Below, piece by piece: positions 16,474 to 24,752 of a stretch of 64,000 nucleotides of DNA. The notes beneath the pieces are model-generated. The model was given only the letters and a program-made list of their open reading frames with translations. It did not search any database and had not been told where the DNA came from. This DNA comes from Lachnospiraceae bacterium (GTDB lineage: Bacteria > Bacillota > Clostridia > Lachnospirales > Lachnospiraceae). Each line of letters opens with the position of its first letter. Positions within the stretch are counted from its first letter, which is position 1. The translations under genes and the position numbers were made by a program. The stretch is taken from assembly GCA_017935565.1 (NCBI GenBank), contig JAGBHK010000022.1:124001-188000 (forward strand), in the 5' to 3' direction.

Positions 16474-17520
16474 ATGAACAAAAACATTTTAAAAGATTTT
16501 TATGACTATATGGAATCACAAAAGTACCCAATCAATGCAATTTTTATTTTTGTATACAACGACTACGATACATATATTGATGATCCACATTTGGAAGAAT
16601 GTTTTGATAATGTTGAAGTGCATGAAATTTTGGATGCCGTGAGCGACATATTTCAAGAAACTTTGGCATTCAATTCTGAAAAAGCATTCATTCAGTGGTG
16701 TGCTACACAAGCAATACAAGATAAAAAAATATATGTATATACAATGGCTCAATATATTGAAGGATTTGGGCGCAGGACATTAATTCCTGCATTATGCCAA
16801 TATTATGGTTTTATTAATATCAACGCAGATGCATACATGTCTGCATTAGGTTGTAATAAGGAAACAATGTATAAATTATTAGCAGTAAATAATATGTCAG
16901 ACATATTGGCTCCTACTGTTTTTATAAATCAATACCAAAATATAGATTACAAGTACATTCGTTCAAAGTTAGGCGCTCATGTTGTTTTGAAACCTATAAA
17001 CGAATCTTGTTGCATAGATATAGCCATATTAGAAAATTATACAGAAAGTGATTTATATTATCATACAAATCAACTTTTAAATAAATATGGCCACGCTATG
17101 CTACAGAAATACATCGACGGCAAAGAAATAGGAATTACAGTACATTTTCATAAGCAAGAAATGTGTACACTCCCCCCTGTACAAATAGTTTTCCCTTACG
17201 GCAAGAAGCATCTAACTCATATTGATAGTTTTTATGAAAATTATCAATTAGTTCACTATAATGTGCCTCAAGATTTGCTTGAAAAATGTAAAAGTATGAG
17301 TTATGCACTAGAATTTTTCTGTACCACAAGATTTGATTTTCGTTATGACGGGGAAAAATATTATCTTTTTGATCTAAGTCCTAATCCAACAGTAAATGGT
17401 TATACAAGTAGCAATTATGCAGCCCGTTCAGCCCTAAAATCTGATCATAGAGGTATTTTACGATTAATGGCTTATGAAAAAATATCATTATTCGAACCAT
17501 CTTTCAATTGGACTCATTAA
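16474..17520 (+). CDS. ATP-grasp protein, D-Ala-D-Ala ligase-like
   Basis: The 348-residue protein starts behind TAGGAGA. The C-terminal two thirds look like an ATP-grasp enzyme: AHVVLKPINESCCI (Lys of the ATP-binding strand, near 172), MLQKYIDGKEIGITVHFHK (near 207-225) and TTRFDFRYDGEKYYLFDLSPNPTVNG (near 288-310), where D-Ala ligases have the metal-binding E-x-N-x-N/P segment. Here it reads FDLSPNP, so Asp replaces the first Glu. The N-terminal 100 residues are not recognised. A peptide or amino-acid ligase is likely; the substrate is unknown. It is convergent with, and overlaps by 33 bases, the gene on the other strand. Confidence 0.62.
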   Translation: MNKNILKDFYDYMESQKYPINAIFIFVYNDYDTYIDDPHLEECFDNVEVHEILDAVSDIFQETLAFNSEKAFIQWCATQAIQDKKIYVYTMAQYIEGFGRRTLIPALCQYYGFININADAYMSALGCNKETMYKLLAVNNMSDILAPTVFINQYQNIDYKYIRSKLGAHVVLKPINESCCIDIAILENYTESDLYYHTNQLLNKYGHAMLQKYIDGKEIGITVHFHKQEMCTLPPVQIVFPYGKKHLTHIDSFYENYQLVHYNVPQDLLEKCKSMSYALEFFCTTRFDFRYDGEKYYLFDLSPNPTVNGYTSSNYAARSALKSDHRGILRLMAYEKISLFEPSFNWTH

Positions 17521-19845
17521 GTATAACTGATTATAACAAGGTATGTTATTAGAATTATTTTTGAAAGATGCAAACTCTGCTTTTCCCATATTTTCTTTCA
17601 TCCACTTGAATTTTCTATGAAATAGAGTAGAATCAGGTTTCAGCAATTTGGGAATAAATATTTTTCTATAAATCATCTCAAAATCTTGCGAATTGTTTTT
17701 AGTAAAATAATGCGCTAACAGATTGTGAAGTGCATAAAATTTGTTGTAGGGATTTCCTTTTTCAAGGATTTCCCTTAATTTTTTGATTCCACATTCCTCA
17801 TTTTGTTGGAACATAAGCTGAGCTGTAGCCCAATTGTTTTCTATAATAAATTTATCGCTATAACTCATATCTTTTTCTAGAATTTTTGACACAGCATACA
17901 GATAATCTGTAATGCTTATTTTCTTACATTTTAACTGAACTAGATAATAATTGTTTAAGTATCCACAATAAGTATCAATATTTATATTTTCCAAAAAATC
18001 TAAATCCACTTTTTCCAAAAGTTTTTCAGCTGCATCATATTTCTCTACCTCAATTAAGTATCCACTATAATTAATACGAGCCAGTTCTTTAAGAACGCTA
18101 CTAGTTTCAGAAGATAAATAAAGATTTTGAAGTATATCCCCCGCATTGTCATATGACATACTAAATGCTAATAAATCAATTCTTGAAAAGCCTCTTAAAT
18201 GGTTTTCCTTAATATACATACAAAAGTTGTCATCATTACGCATTTTTTGTATATCATTCATAAACCTTCTTGATGTTCGCTCATTTGTATCTTCATCCTC
18301 TAAGGAAAGTGCTATATACTGGCATTTGAAGTGCCCCTGCCAATACTTGCTATAATTATCTTTATTATCAATTTCCAAAATTTTTGCACAGAATTCTCTC
18401 AATACATCAGAATAACTTATCAAAGGATAATTTATGTAATTTTCTTTTAAGAATTGCAAAAGCATTACATAGCTTGCACACGTAGCAATACTATCTAATG
18501 TATCATTAAGCAATTTTTTTATAATATCCATCATGTCTATAGAGAATTCGCCATTTCGCCTATTCCTAAAGTATTCATACATGCTAATAATTGTAATTGA
18601 GATGGAGTCTTTTGAACTATAGCAAATATAATCCTTATAATTGACATATCCTTTTTCTATTTTTCGATAGTAATATCCACAAACAACCAATGACTGTTTA
18701 TCCTTATAATCCGATAATGATGTATCTATTTGCAAAACCTTTAGCGCTGGCAAATAGTCAAATGGAAAGAATTTTCTAAAATATGTAAAGATATCCTCCG
18801 GCATTGGTTGCAAATCATATATATATTTATTTGAAAAATATTGTTTGAATGAATCTATTTTATAAAAATAGGTTGGAGTAATGTATTTAGAAGATTTCTC
18901 TCTACCTAGAATAGCTAGTTTATACGCTACTTCTAGATTATCAGACTCTAATACATTTTTATGAAATTTTTGGATTTCCACTTTTGAGAATCGATGTTCA
19001 AAAAAACTGACAAACTCTAATAACGGATAAAGTTCCTTACTAGTAATATCGCTCCTATTTATTATTTGTGTGATAATCCAATCCATTTTTTGAAGCCAAT
19101 CAAATGTTTGATTTTGCACTTCAGAAAGAGCTTCAAAGTACATGTAGTTATCTATAAAGAACTGTAGTCCAAATTTTCTGACTAATGTAATATTTTTTTT
19201 GACAGACTCATTAATTAGTATATTCTTTCTTTTGGCAATAAAACTTAAATCATTCTCTGATAATTGAAATAACGGAATGTGTTCAATTTTTGTTTCAATC
19301 CCCAAATTTAACAGTCTTATTTGTTCACCAACAATTAGTAAAAATGTATTATTTATTCTACCTGATTTTATAAATTTGCAAAGTAGCCTTAAACAACTAA
19401 GATCTTCATCTGACTCTATATCATTTTCTTCTACACGAATAACAAATTTTATTTTTTTATATTTGTGAGGGAATTTTTTTACCTTTAAGTATTTTAGGTA
19501 TTCTTTCTCTTTATCTATGCCCAAATAAATATTTTCTGCATTACCAAGAATTGTTGATATAGAAGTACGCGCATCTATTTTTTGAGTTGCGTTTAATATA
19601 AAGGTTCCAATCGCGGCAAGAATATGTAATATTCGAAAACCGATGTTTTTACCGGTATGACCTTTTAATTGCTTAAAATTTAATAATTCTATTTTTTTGT
19701 ATCTAGATAAGATTGCAAACTCTGCGCCAAAATGACCATCATGTTTGTAGAAAATAATACGATTCGATTTTTTTTCGTGTTCTCTCATATAGTCTATAAA
19801 CTGCGCTTGGGTTGCACTTAAAATATCCCATGAACCATTATTCAT
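17488..19845 (-). CDS. Large NTPase-like/TPR protein with degenerate P-loop
   Basis: The 785-residue protein starts at ATG 19845 behind AAAGGAG; an in-frame TTG 48 bases upstream is less likely. The N-terminal 250 residues have the look of a STAND/AAA NTPase: a hydrophobic strand then KHDGHFGAEFAIL where a P-loop would be, a strand KKIKFVIRVEEND (Walker B-like), and TFLLIVGEQIRLL ... LSENDLSFIAKR (sensor-like). The Gly-Lys-Ser/Thr is missing, so ATP hydrolysis is doubtful. The rest is helical repeat-like (for example YDAAEKLLEKVDLDFL). It shares its upstream region with the ATP-grasp gene. Family not recognised. Confidence 0.5.
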   Translation of the reverse strand: MNNGSWDILSATQAQFIDYMREHEKKSNRIIFYKHDGHFGAEFAILSRYKKIELLNFKQLKGHTGKNIGFRILHILAAIGTFILNATQKIDARTSISTILGNAENIYLGIDKEKEYLKYLKVKKFPHKYKKIKFVIRVEENDIESDEDLSCLRLLCKFIKSGRINNTFLLIVGEQIRLLNLGIETKIEHIPLFQLSENDLSFIAKRKNILINESVKKNITLVRKFGLQFFIDNYMYFEALSEVQNQTFDWLQKMDWIITQIINRSDITSKELYPLLEFVSFFEHRFSKVEIQKFHKNVLESDNLEVAYKLAILGREKSSKYITPTYFYKIDSFKQYFSNKYIYDLQPMPEDIFTYFRKFFPFDYLPALKVLQIDTSLSDYKDKQSLVVCGYYYRKIEKGYVNYKDYICYSSKDSISITIISMYEYFRNRRNGEFSIDMMDIIKKLLNDTLDSIATCASYVMLLQFLKENYINYPLISYSDVLREFCAKILEIDNKDNYSKYWQGHFKCQYIALSLEDEDTNERTSRRFMNDIQKMRNDDNFCMYIKENHLRGFSRIDLLAFSMSYDNAGDILQNLYLSSETSSVLKELARINYSGYLIEVEKYDAAEKLLEKVDLDFLENINIDTYCGYLNNYYLVQLKCKKISITDYLYAVSKILEKDMSYSDKFIIENNWATAQLMFQQNEECGIKKLREILEKGNPYNKFYALHNLLAHYFTKNNSQDFEMIYRKIFIPKLLKPDSTLFHRKFKWMKENMGKAEFASFKNNSNNIPCYNQLYLMSPIERWFE

Positions 19846-19870
19846 TTGTTTCTCCTTTGCGGCAAATAAT

Positions 19871-19960
19871 CTCGTATTATCAATCTTTATCAATCTATAT
19901 TTAATGAATAATACTTAATTATCCTACTTATCATAAAATAATAGATAATAATAAATTATC
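19871..19960 (-). repeat. Right arm of the long inverted repeat (promoter region)
   Basis: Reverse complement of 16352-16431 with one extra 10-base unit (ATAAAGATTG), a tandem duplication of the adjoining ATAGATTG-ATAA sequence. It ends 25 bases before the start codon of the minus-strand gene. Outside the repeat the flanks are unrelated. Duplicated control DNA upstream of both convergent genes implies matched regulation. Confidence 0.85.
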
Positions 19961-19965
19961 TATAT

Positions 19966-20338
19966 GTAAGGGGAATATCTTTATAATATCAATTATGTTA
20001 TAAAAAGTGTTAGTTACATTTAGTAGTGCACTTGAGTAATTGTATTTTCAAAACTAGGTAAAAAATGGTGATAATCATATAGAAATATTGGATTTATATT
20101 ACGAAATATGGTAAAATATCTACGTATGATAAGTTCGTGTGGAACAAATTTAGGACAAATGCATAAGATTAAGAACTGAATTGAAAGACAAATTGTAAGA
20201 AGGAAGAAAGGTCTGAAGTGATTTACTTTAGACTTATGGTTGGTAAGCATAACAATATGTAGAATAAGAGGGATGAATAATGGAGATGAGAAGTGTATAA
20301 CAGAGGAAATAGTACAGAAATAAAGAGAGAGGAAATAT
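19966..20338. other. Gene-free stretch
   Basis: No convincing gene is seen here. A long minus-strand frame crossing 20020-20535 has no ribosome site and runs into the next gene. A weak imperfect hairpin (GTCTGAAGT / ACTTTAGAC) lies near 20211-20232. Promoters for the gene at 20339 must lie here but no clear hexamer pair stands out. Confidence 0.4.
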
Positions 20339-20767
20339 ATGGGAAGAGTTTCTAATATGAAAATTCGTGAAGAAAATGCAAATTTCAACAAATTATTATC
20401 ATTAAGAGTCGGAGTGCTTGCAATGGCTGAGATTGCATTGGCAATAGTGGCAGATATAACTTGTATAATATTCAATTGTAGATATATTGATTTTTGTGTA
20501 GGAATAATATCTGCTATTATAGTGTTATATGGCATAAATTGTAAGTGGATTGCGAGGATAAAGAATAAAGAGGTTTTACAAAATATGATTGATTATTCAA
20601 CGGGGCTATCAATTACAATGTTTGCATTAGAAAAAATGATTGTTGGATATGTAGAAAGTATGGATAATAAAGTGATGGTAGTAAGTATGCTAGTAGCATA
20701 TTTGATTAGTTTAGTATCTTTTTTATTATATTGCTCAAGAAAAAAATGGAAATACAAATTTGATTAA
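20339..20767 (+). CDS. Small four-helix membrane protein
   Basis: The 142-residue protein starts at ATG 20339 behind AGAGAGGA. Four hydrophobic segments are visible (about 24-45, 49-68, 86-102, 115-135), with a basic C-terminus (CSRKKWKYKFD). No family is recognised. It lies 41 bases before a soluble 580-residue protein in the same direction; in a defence-rich neighbourhood such a membrane protein plus large partner could be an effector pair, but that is inference. Confidence 0.55.
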   Translation: MGRVSNMKIREENANFNKLLSLRVGVLAMAEIALAIVADITCIIFNCRYIDFCVGIISAIIVLYGINCKWIARIKNKEVLQNMIDYSTGLSITMFALEKMIVGYVESMDNKVMVVSMLVAYLISLVSFLLYCSRKKWKYKFD

Positions 20768-20808
20768 TTTCAATATATTAATAGGTTATTATAAGGGAGA
20801 AGTGTTTT

Positions 20809-22551
20809 ATGATAGTTGATTTTATTGTTGAAATAGGTTTAGAAGCAGTTAAAGACAAAATATGTGATGTAAAAGAATTGAACGACATTCGATGTAGATT
20901 AAAAGAATTTGTCGAGAGACAAGCTTATGTAAATGAACAATGTAGTACGGAAGAGGAATTTGATTTTCAAGGTTTGGTAGAATACATAAAAAAGGATTTG
21001 GTAAATGATGTGCAAATTCGATTGTTTGGTGATAGAAAAGAGCGTGGAATGGCAAGGGAAACTATAATTAGTAAAGCCATAGCTTATTCTCAGGCAAACA
21101 ATACATTGTCACGTAGAAGGGCAACAGAAATAATAGACAATGCGATGAATATATTACGAGATTTTTATAAGAAAAAGGTAAATAGAGATTGGAAGTACAT
21201 AGCAAGTCAAATTGAAGATACTATTATTGAAGCTAATTCACAGAAAGTAGATGAACAGACAGAAGTTATTTTGGAGCGATTTGTATGTGATAAACGGGAG
21301 CTTGTGGAAGATATACAAGATGTAAAGGATTTATTAAATACAAAGTTTCCTATATCAATTGAACATAATCTGAAATTAATTAAGGATGGCTCCATAAAAG
21401 AAGCGGAAAGAAATATTGCATTAATGTTTAATGCAATTGGTAGTGCACATGATTTGTTCCCAGATTATTGTTTTGATAGAAAAAGTGGTTCAAATCAGTT
21501 GTATAGCAGACCACTTAGCAAAGATGCAATAAAAAAATATCCACCTAAGATAACATGTACAGGAACAATACAAGTTGAAGGGCGTTATATAGATAAATTT
21601 GATTGTAATACTATTGAGTATGCCAACAGACATCAGTTGCCAATAGTATTAAATGTAAAGACTGCTCAGAAGTTTTTGGGAGATGTTATTGATCCAATAC
21701 AGCATGAAGCGGATGCAATAATTGGTGAAACTATTACGATTAGTCCGAGACCATTTCCACCAGCATTTCCATGTAGTATATCATTGGATAACAATGTTGT
21801 ATTTGACTATATACTGTTTAGAACAGAAGAAATACTAGATGATGGAACGATTGTAATATCAAATTATGAGCAGAAAGATTTTCCGTTTAGGATAAAAATG
21901 AGTGTGAATTTAGAAACGAAAAAAACAACATATGTTGTTAAGACAGAAAATCCTAATAATGAAGATATGCTGAAGTATTTAAGATTTTTAAATGATGCAT
22001 CATTGGGGAAATTTATGAACATAAAAGAACTTACGACAGGAGAACCGCTTGCAAGTGGTAAGCTAGGAGATTTTTATTATAAAACTGGTTTTGAGTCTAT
22101 TACAGAGGAATTAAATTTTATTGAAAGTATAGTTGCTATTGAACATTATTTTGATGAAAAGCTCGAGATTCCAAAAGAAATTAGTGAGGATGATTTTGAT
22201 ACGATTAACTACTTGGCAACCTTAATAAAAGGGGATGAGAATATCGGAAAATGGAGTAAATTGGATTTTAATATGAAACTTACTGAGGAATTGAAGTCTA
22301 AAATATTAAAAATTGACGATGTACCATTTAGCCTTTCGTATGTTGGCAGTATTAGTTTTAATGTATGGAACAAAGTGTTCGATTTACCGGCAATCAGGTC
22401 ATTTGATTCTGTAAAGTATCAAAATCCTGAAAAACTCAAGCTGAAATCTGAAGTATTGGATATAGGTGATGACATTAAATTGAGCTTTTTACCATATAAT
22501 GAGGAAAGTGGAACTTGGAGAGATATGTTATATACTGAAAATGTTAAATGA
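20809..22551 (+). CDS. Unrecognised 580-residue protein
   Basis: The protein starts at ATG 20809 behind AAGGGAGAAG. Residues 1-170 are helical and charged and recall the helical N-terminal adaptor segments of NACHT-type and other defence proteins. Residues from about 200 contain strand-rich sequence with many acidic and aromatic residues (KITCTGTIQVEGRYIDKFD, TISPRPFPPAFPCSISLD). No nucleotide-binding, nuclease or protease motif is seen and there are no membrane segments. A perfect terminator hairpin follows. Its partner is probably the small membrane protein upstream. Confidence 0.5.
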   Translation: MIVDFIVEIGLEAVKDKICDVKELNDIRCRLKEFVERQAYVNEQCSTEEEFDFQGLVEYIKKDLVNDVQIRLFGDRKERGMARETIISKAIAYSQANNTLSRRRATEIIDNAMNILRDFYKKKVNRDWKYIASQIEDTIIEANSQKVDEQTEVILERFVCDKRELVEDIQDVKDLLNTKFPISIEHNLKLIKDGSIKEAERNIALMFNAIGSAHDLFPDYCFDRKSGSNQLYSRPLSKDAIKKYPPKITCTGTIQVEGRYIDKFDCNTIEYANRHQLPIVLNVKTAQKFLGDVIDPIQHEADAIIGETITISPRPFPPAFPCSISLDNNVVFDYILFRTEEILDDGTIVISNYEQKDFPFRIKMSVNLETKKTTYVVKTENPNNEDMLKYLRFLNDASLGKFMNIKELTTGEPLASGKLGDFYYKTGFESITEELNFIESIVAIEHYFDEKLEIPKEISEDDFDTINYLATLIKGDENIGKWSKLDFNMKLTEELKSKILKIDDVPFSLSYVGSISFNVWNKVFDLPAIRSFDSVKYQNPEKLKLKSEVLDIGDDIKLSFLPYNEESGTWRDMLYTENVK

Positions 22552-22562
22552 TATTTTTAATT

Positions 22563-22599
22563 AGTAGCAGATTTCTTACAATATGAGAAATCTGCTACT
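22563..22599. terminator. Bidirectional terminator, perfect 14-bp stem
   Basis: AGTAGCAGATTTCT (22563-22576) pairs exactly with 22586-22599 around a 9-base loop. It lies between the convergent ends of the 580-residue gene and the minus-strand recombinase gene and can serve both. Confidence 0.82.
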
Positions 22600-22602
22600 T
22601 GT

Positions 22603-23526
22603 TTATTTAACTGTTAGATTTTTTCGTGGATGCTTTGTGGTCAATATATCCTTTTGTTTAGCCATATTAACATGAGTATATATCTGCGTAACACTAATAG
22701 AGCTGTGCCCAAGCATTTCCTGTATATATCTAATATCAACATCTTCTTCAAGTAAAAAGGTGGCAAAAGAGTGTCTGAACATATGAGGGGTTATATGGAG
22801 CGTAATGTTTGCAAGTCTGCAATATTTCCCTATTATATTGCGTACGGATTGTTCAGATAAAGGATTTCCGAAGTTGTTTACAAAAATACGATTACATTTG
22901 TGAATGTCACGATTATATTCTAAGCAATATCTTGTAAGTAAGTTGAAAACATCATCGTTTCCAATTTGTATCTTTCGTTCTTTAGATCCTTTCCCATATA
23001 TTAATATTTCTTTATCATATGAATTGAAATCATCCGGTGACAGGTGGCACAATTCTGAAATTCTTATTCCGGTGGCAAAAAGTAATTCGATAACGGCTAT
23101 ATCACGGAGGATATGTTTCTTTTGAATATCTGTTTTTGCATTGGAGTAGTGCTGATACATGGTTGTTAAGAGCGTTTCAATCGTATGTAAAGGTATTGTT
23201 TTGGGTAAAAGTACAGGTTCTCGAAATTTTATCTGCATTTTGTCAAAGGGATTGATTTCTATAATGTCCTTATACATCAGATAGTGAAACAAAGCCTTTA
23301 ATGAAGCGATTTTTCGTTTAACTGTTTTAGGCTTATATGTTTCATGCAGATAAACGATGAATGTTTCCAAGCAGCATGTTGATATGTTATCAATAGGGAT
23401 GTTTGGATGCTTCTCTATGAATTGCTTCAAATCAATAGAATAAGCTTTTAAGGTTTTAGCATCCAATCGCTTCTGGTTCTGACAAAATATCAAGTATTCA
23501 TTAATTGTGTTCTGTAGTAATTCCAT
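22603..23526 (-). CDS. XerC/D-type tyrosine recombinase
   Basis: The 307-residue protein has an N-terminal SAM-like core-binding domain (residues 5-85) and a catalytic domain with the expected residues: Arg in FATGIRISELCHL, Lys in GKGSKERKIQI, HMFRHSFA (His-x-x-Arg), LGHSS and the nucleophile Tyr in QIYTHV. It starts at ATG 23526 behind AAAGGAG. It acts on DNA in site-specific strand exchange. It is distinct from the Tn916-like integrase at 25815, has no excisionase partner beside it, and is transcribed toward the defence cargo. It could be an element integrase of a nested island. Confidence 0.87.
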   Translation of the reverse strand: MELLQNTINEYLIFCQNQKRLDAKTLKAYSIDLKQFIEKHPNIPIDNISTCCLETFIVYLHETYKPKTVKRKIASLKALFHYLMYKDIIEINPFDKMQIKFREPVLLPKTIPLHTIETLLTTMYQHYSNAKTDIQKKHILRDIAVIELLFATGIRISELCHLSPDDFNSYDKEILIYGKGSKERKIQIGNDDVFNLLTRYCLEYNRDIHKCNRIFVNNFGNPLSEQSVRNIIGKYCRLANITLHITPHMFRHSFATFLLEEDVDIRYIQEMLGHSSISVTQIYTHVNMAKQKDILTTKHPRKNLTVK

Positions 23527-23596
23527 AATAAGTCTCCTTTGAATTTTTTATATAGTCTATCAAATTAGGGTAAATAAATCATTCATAATCAATAAA

Positions 23597-23626
23597 CCAA
23601 CCAATAAGGATGGAATATCCAACCAA
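23597..23626. repeat. Direct repeat CCAACCAA
   Basis: CCAACCAA occurs at 23597-23604 and 23619-23626, a 22-base period, in the gene-free stretch 23527-23939 upstream of the recombinase start. Such spacing suits paired protein-binding sites such as recombinase arm sites. The rest of that stretch is AT-rich without a supported gene. Confidence 0.3.
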
Positions 23627-23939
23627 CGAGGTCATAAAGTATTTTGGAAAGATATAATAAAATAAATCTATAGTCATCACAATTTAAGCGCAAATATTTA
23701 TATAATATATGTTTTAGAGTGAAAAATTGAGTTTTTAGTGTGATTAAGTAAAAAGTTATAGAGGCGAGAAAACTGAGAATGTGGTCTGAGATCATAGAAA
23801 CATTATCTTTTGACATAAGAAGATTTATATACAGTTTTAAAGTGGAAAAACACAGTATTTGAGGTATAAGTCTTCTTATGTGGAAAGATAAGAGTGCACA
23901 TTTATTGATTCCAAATATATGATAGCTAAAGGAGATAAT

Positions 23940-24290
23940 ATGGATAAAAATAATAGAATTGTACTTGTAGTTGCAAGTGAAACAGGAGAAAAGAGAAAAA
24001 ATCAATATGTGGAACGATTAATTGATTGGTGTGAATTTGAGGAATACAGCATACTTGTTTTGGTAATGATAGAAAATCATAATGCAGTAATTGGAGCTAA
24101 AGGAATGAGAATGATTAATGAACTTATTGAAAGAGATTTAATCGATGGTATTGTAGCCTTAGACTTGCATATGTTCAATAGTGCGGAAGCAAAGATATTG
24201 TTAACTAATATTAATAGAAATAATAAATTCCTTGTTTCGTATATAGATGAAATTACAAGGAGAAAAAGGAGATTAAGGATATTTATATAG
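23940..24290 (+). CDS. Resolvase-like small protein, probably frameshifted
   Basis: The 116-residue protein starts at ATG 23940 behind AAAGGAG. It resembles the N-terminal fold of serine resolvases (IVLVVASETGEKRKNQYVERLIDWCE ... LIDGIVALDLHMFN) but lacks the catalytic Arg-x-x-Ser and Arg residues. The last 13 residues (TRRKRRLRIFI) look out of place; adding one A near 24248 would carry the frame on to 24496. A similar protein lies at 24749. Such non-catalytic resolvase-like proteins beside XRE, Xis and Int genes may be element accessory factors. Confidence 0.5.
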   Translation: MDKNNRIVLVVASETGEKRKNQYVERLIDWCEFEEYSILVLVMIENHNAVIGAKGMRMINELIERDLIDGIVALDLHMFNSAEAKILLTNINRNNKFLVSYIDEITRRKRRLRIFI

Positions 24291-24496
24291 TAAAAGGGGA
24301 GTCAAATATTAAAAATAAGAGATTTAATAAGCGTATCATTTCAAGTGGAACGCTCGTAATAGATAGAGAATCAAGAAAAAAGCAAAATTTTCCAACTGAA
24401 AAAGAAGCTGATGAGTACATAAATGATAAGGAAAAAATGTTGGATAATGAAAAATACATTAATATAGAAGAAACTAATAAAAGTTTAGAGGAGTGA
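24251..24496 (+). pseudogene. Open frame continuing the resolvase-like gene after a likely one-base loss
   Basis: About 81 codons are open in the frame one step away from the preceding gene and end just before the XRE gene. No ATG, GTG or TTG is present in the first two thirds. An ATT at 24308 stands six bases after GGGGAG and could be a rare start, but a frameshift in the upstream gene is simpler. The product part is charged (KNKRFNKRIISSGTLVIDRE) and helical at the end. Confidence 0.4.
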
Positions 24497-24500
24497 CAAG

Positions 24501-24752
24501 ATGATTCAAAATGATAAAATGGGAATAAATCTATTTGTTATAGGTAATAAACTAAGGGAGTTGAGAGAAAAAAAGAGGGTTACACAGATGCAAGTTGTAG
24601 AGGCATTAGATGTTAGCTATACGCATTATGCAAAGATTGAAGAGGGAGTGCGAGGAATGAGTATTCAAATGTTGTTTAAATTAATGAATTATTTTGATAC
24701 GGATGCTAATACCATTCTTGGAGTCTCAATAAAGGGGGGCGGCGTAATATGA
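24501..24752 (+). CDS. XRE-family regulator of the element
   Basis: The 83-residue protein carries a helix-turn-helix in residues 12-68 (LRELREKKRVTQMQVVEAL ... KIEEGVRGMSI). It starts behind GAGGAG and overlaps the next gene by ATGA. Its position at the head of the resolvase-like / MazF / Xis group suggests control of that operon. It could also act as the antitoxin-like regulator for the MazF-type gene at 25155, for which no separate antitoxin is seen. Confidence 0.82.
   Translation: MIQNDKMGINLFVIGNKLRELREKKRVTQMQVVEALDVSYTHYAKIEEGVRGMSIQMLFKLMNYFDTDANTILGVSIKGGGVI

Noticed and set aside
16352-19960. Insertion sequence with terminal inverted repeats
   Set aside because: No transposase is encoded between the arms and no target-site duplication is seen; the arms coincide with promoter regions.
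20020-20535. Minus-strand open frame of 171 codons
   Set aside because: No ribosome site, unusual composition, and it runs over the start of the well-supported membrane-protein gene at 20339.
23589-24005. Minus-strand open frame of 138 codons in the gap before the resolvase-like gene
   Set aside because: No ribosome site at a start codon, AT-driven Leu/Ile/Tyr composition, and overlap with the start of the gene at 23940.
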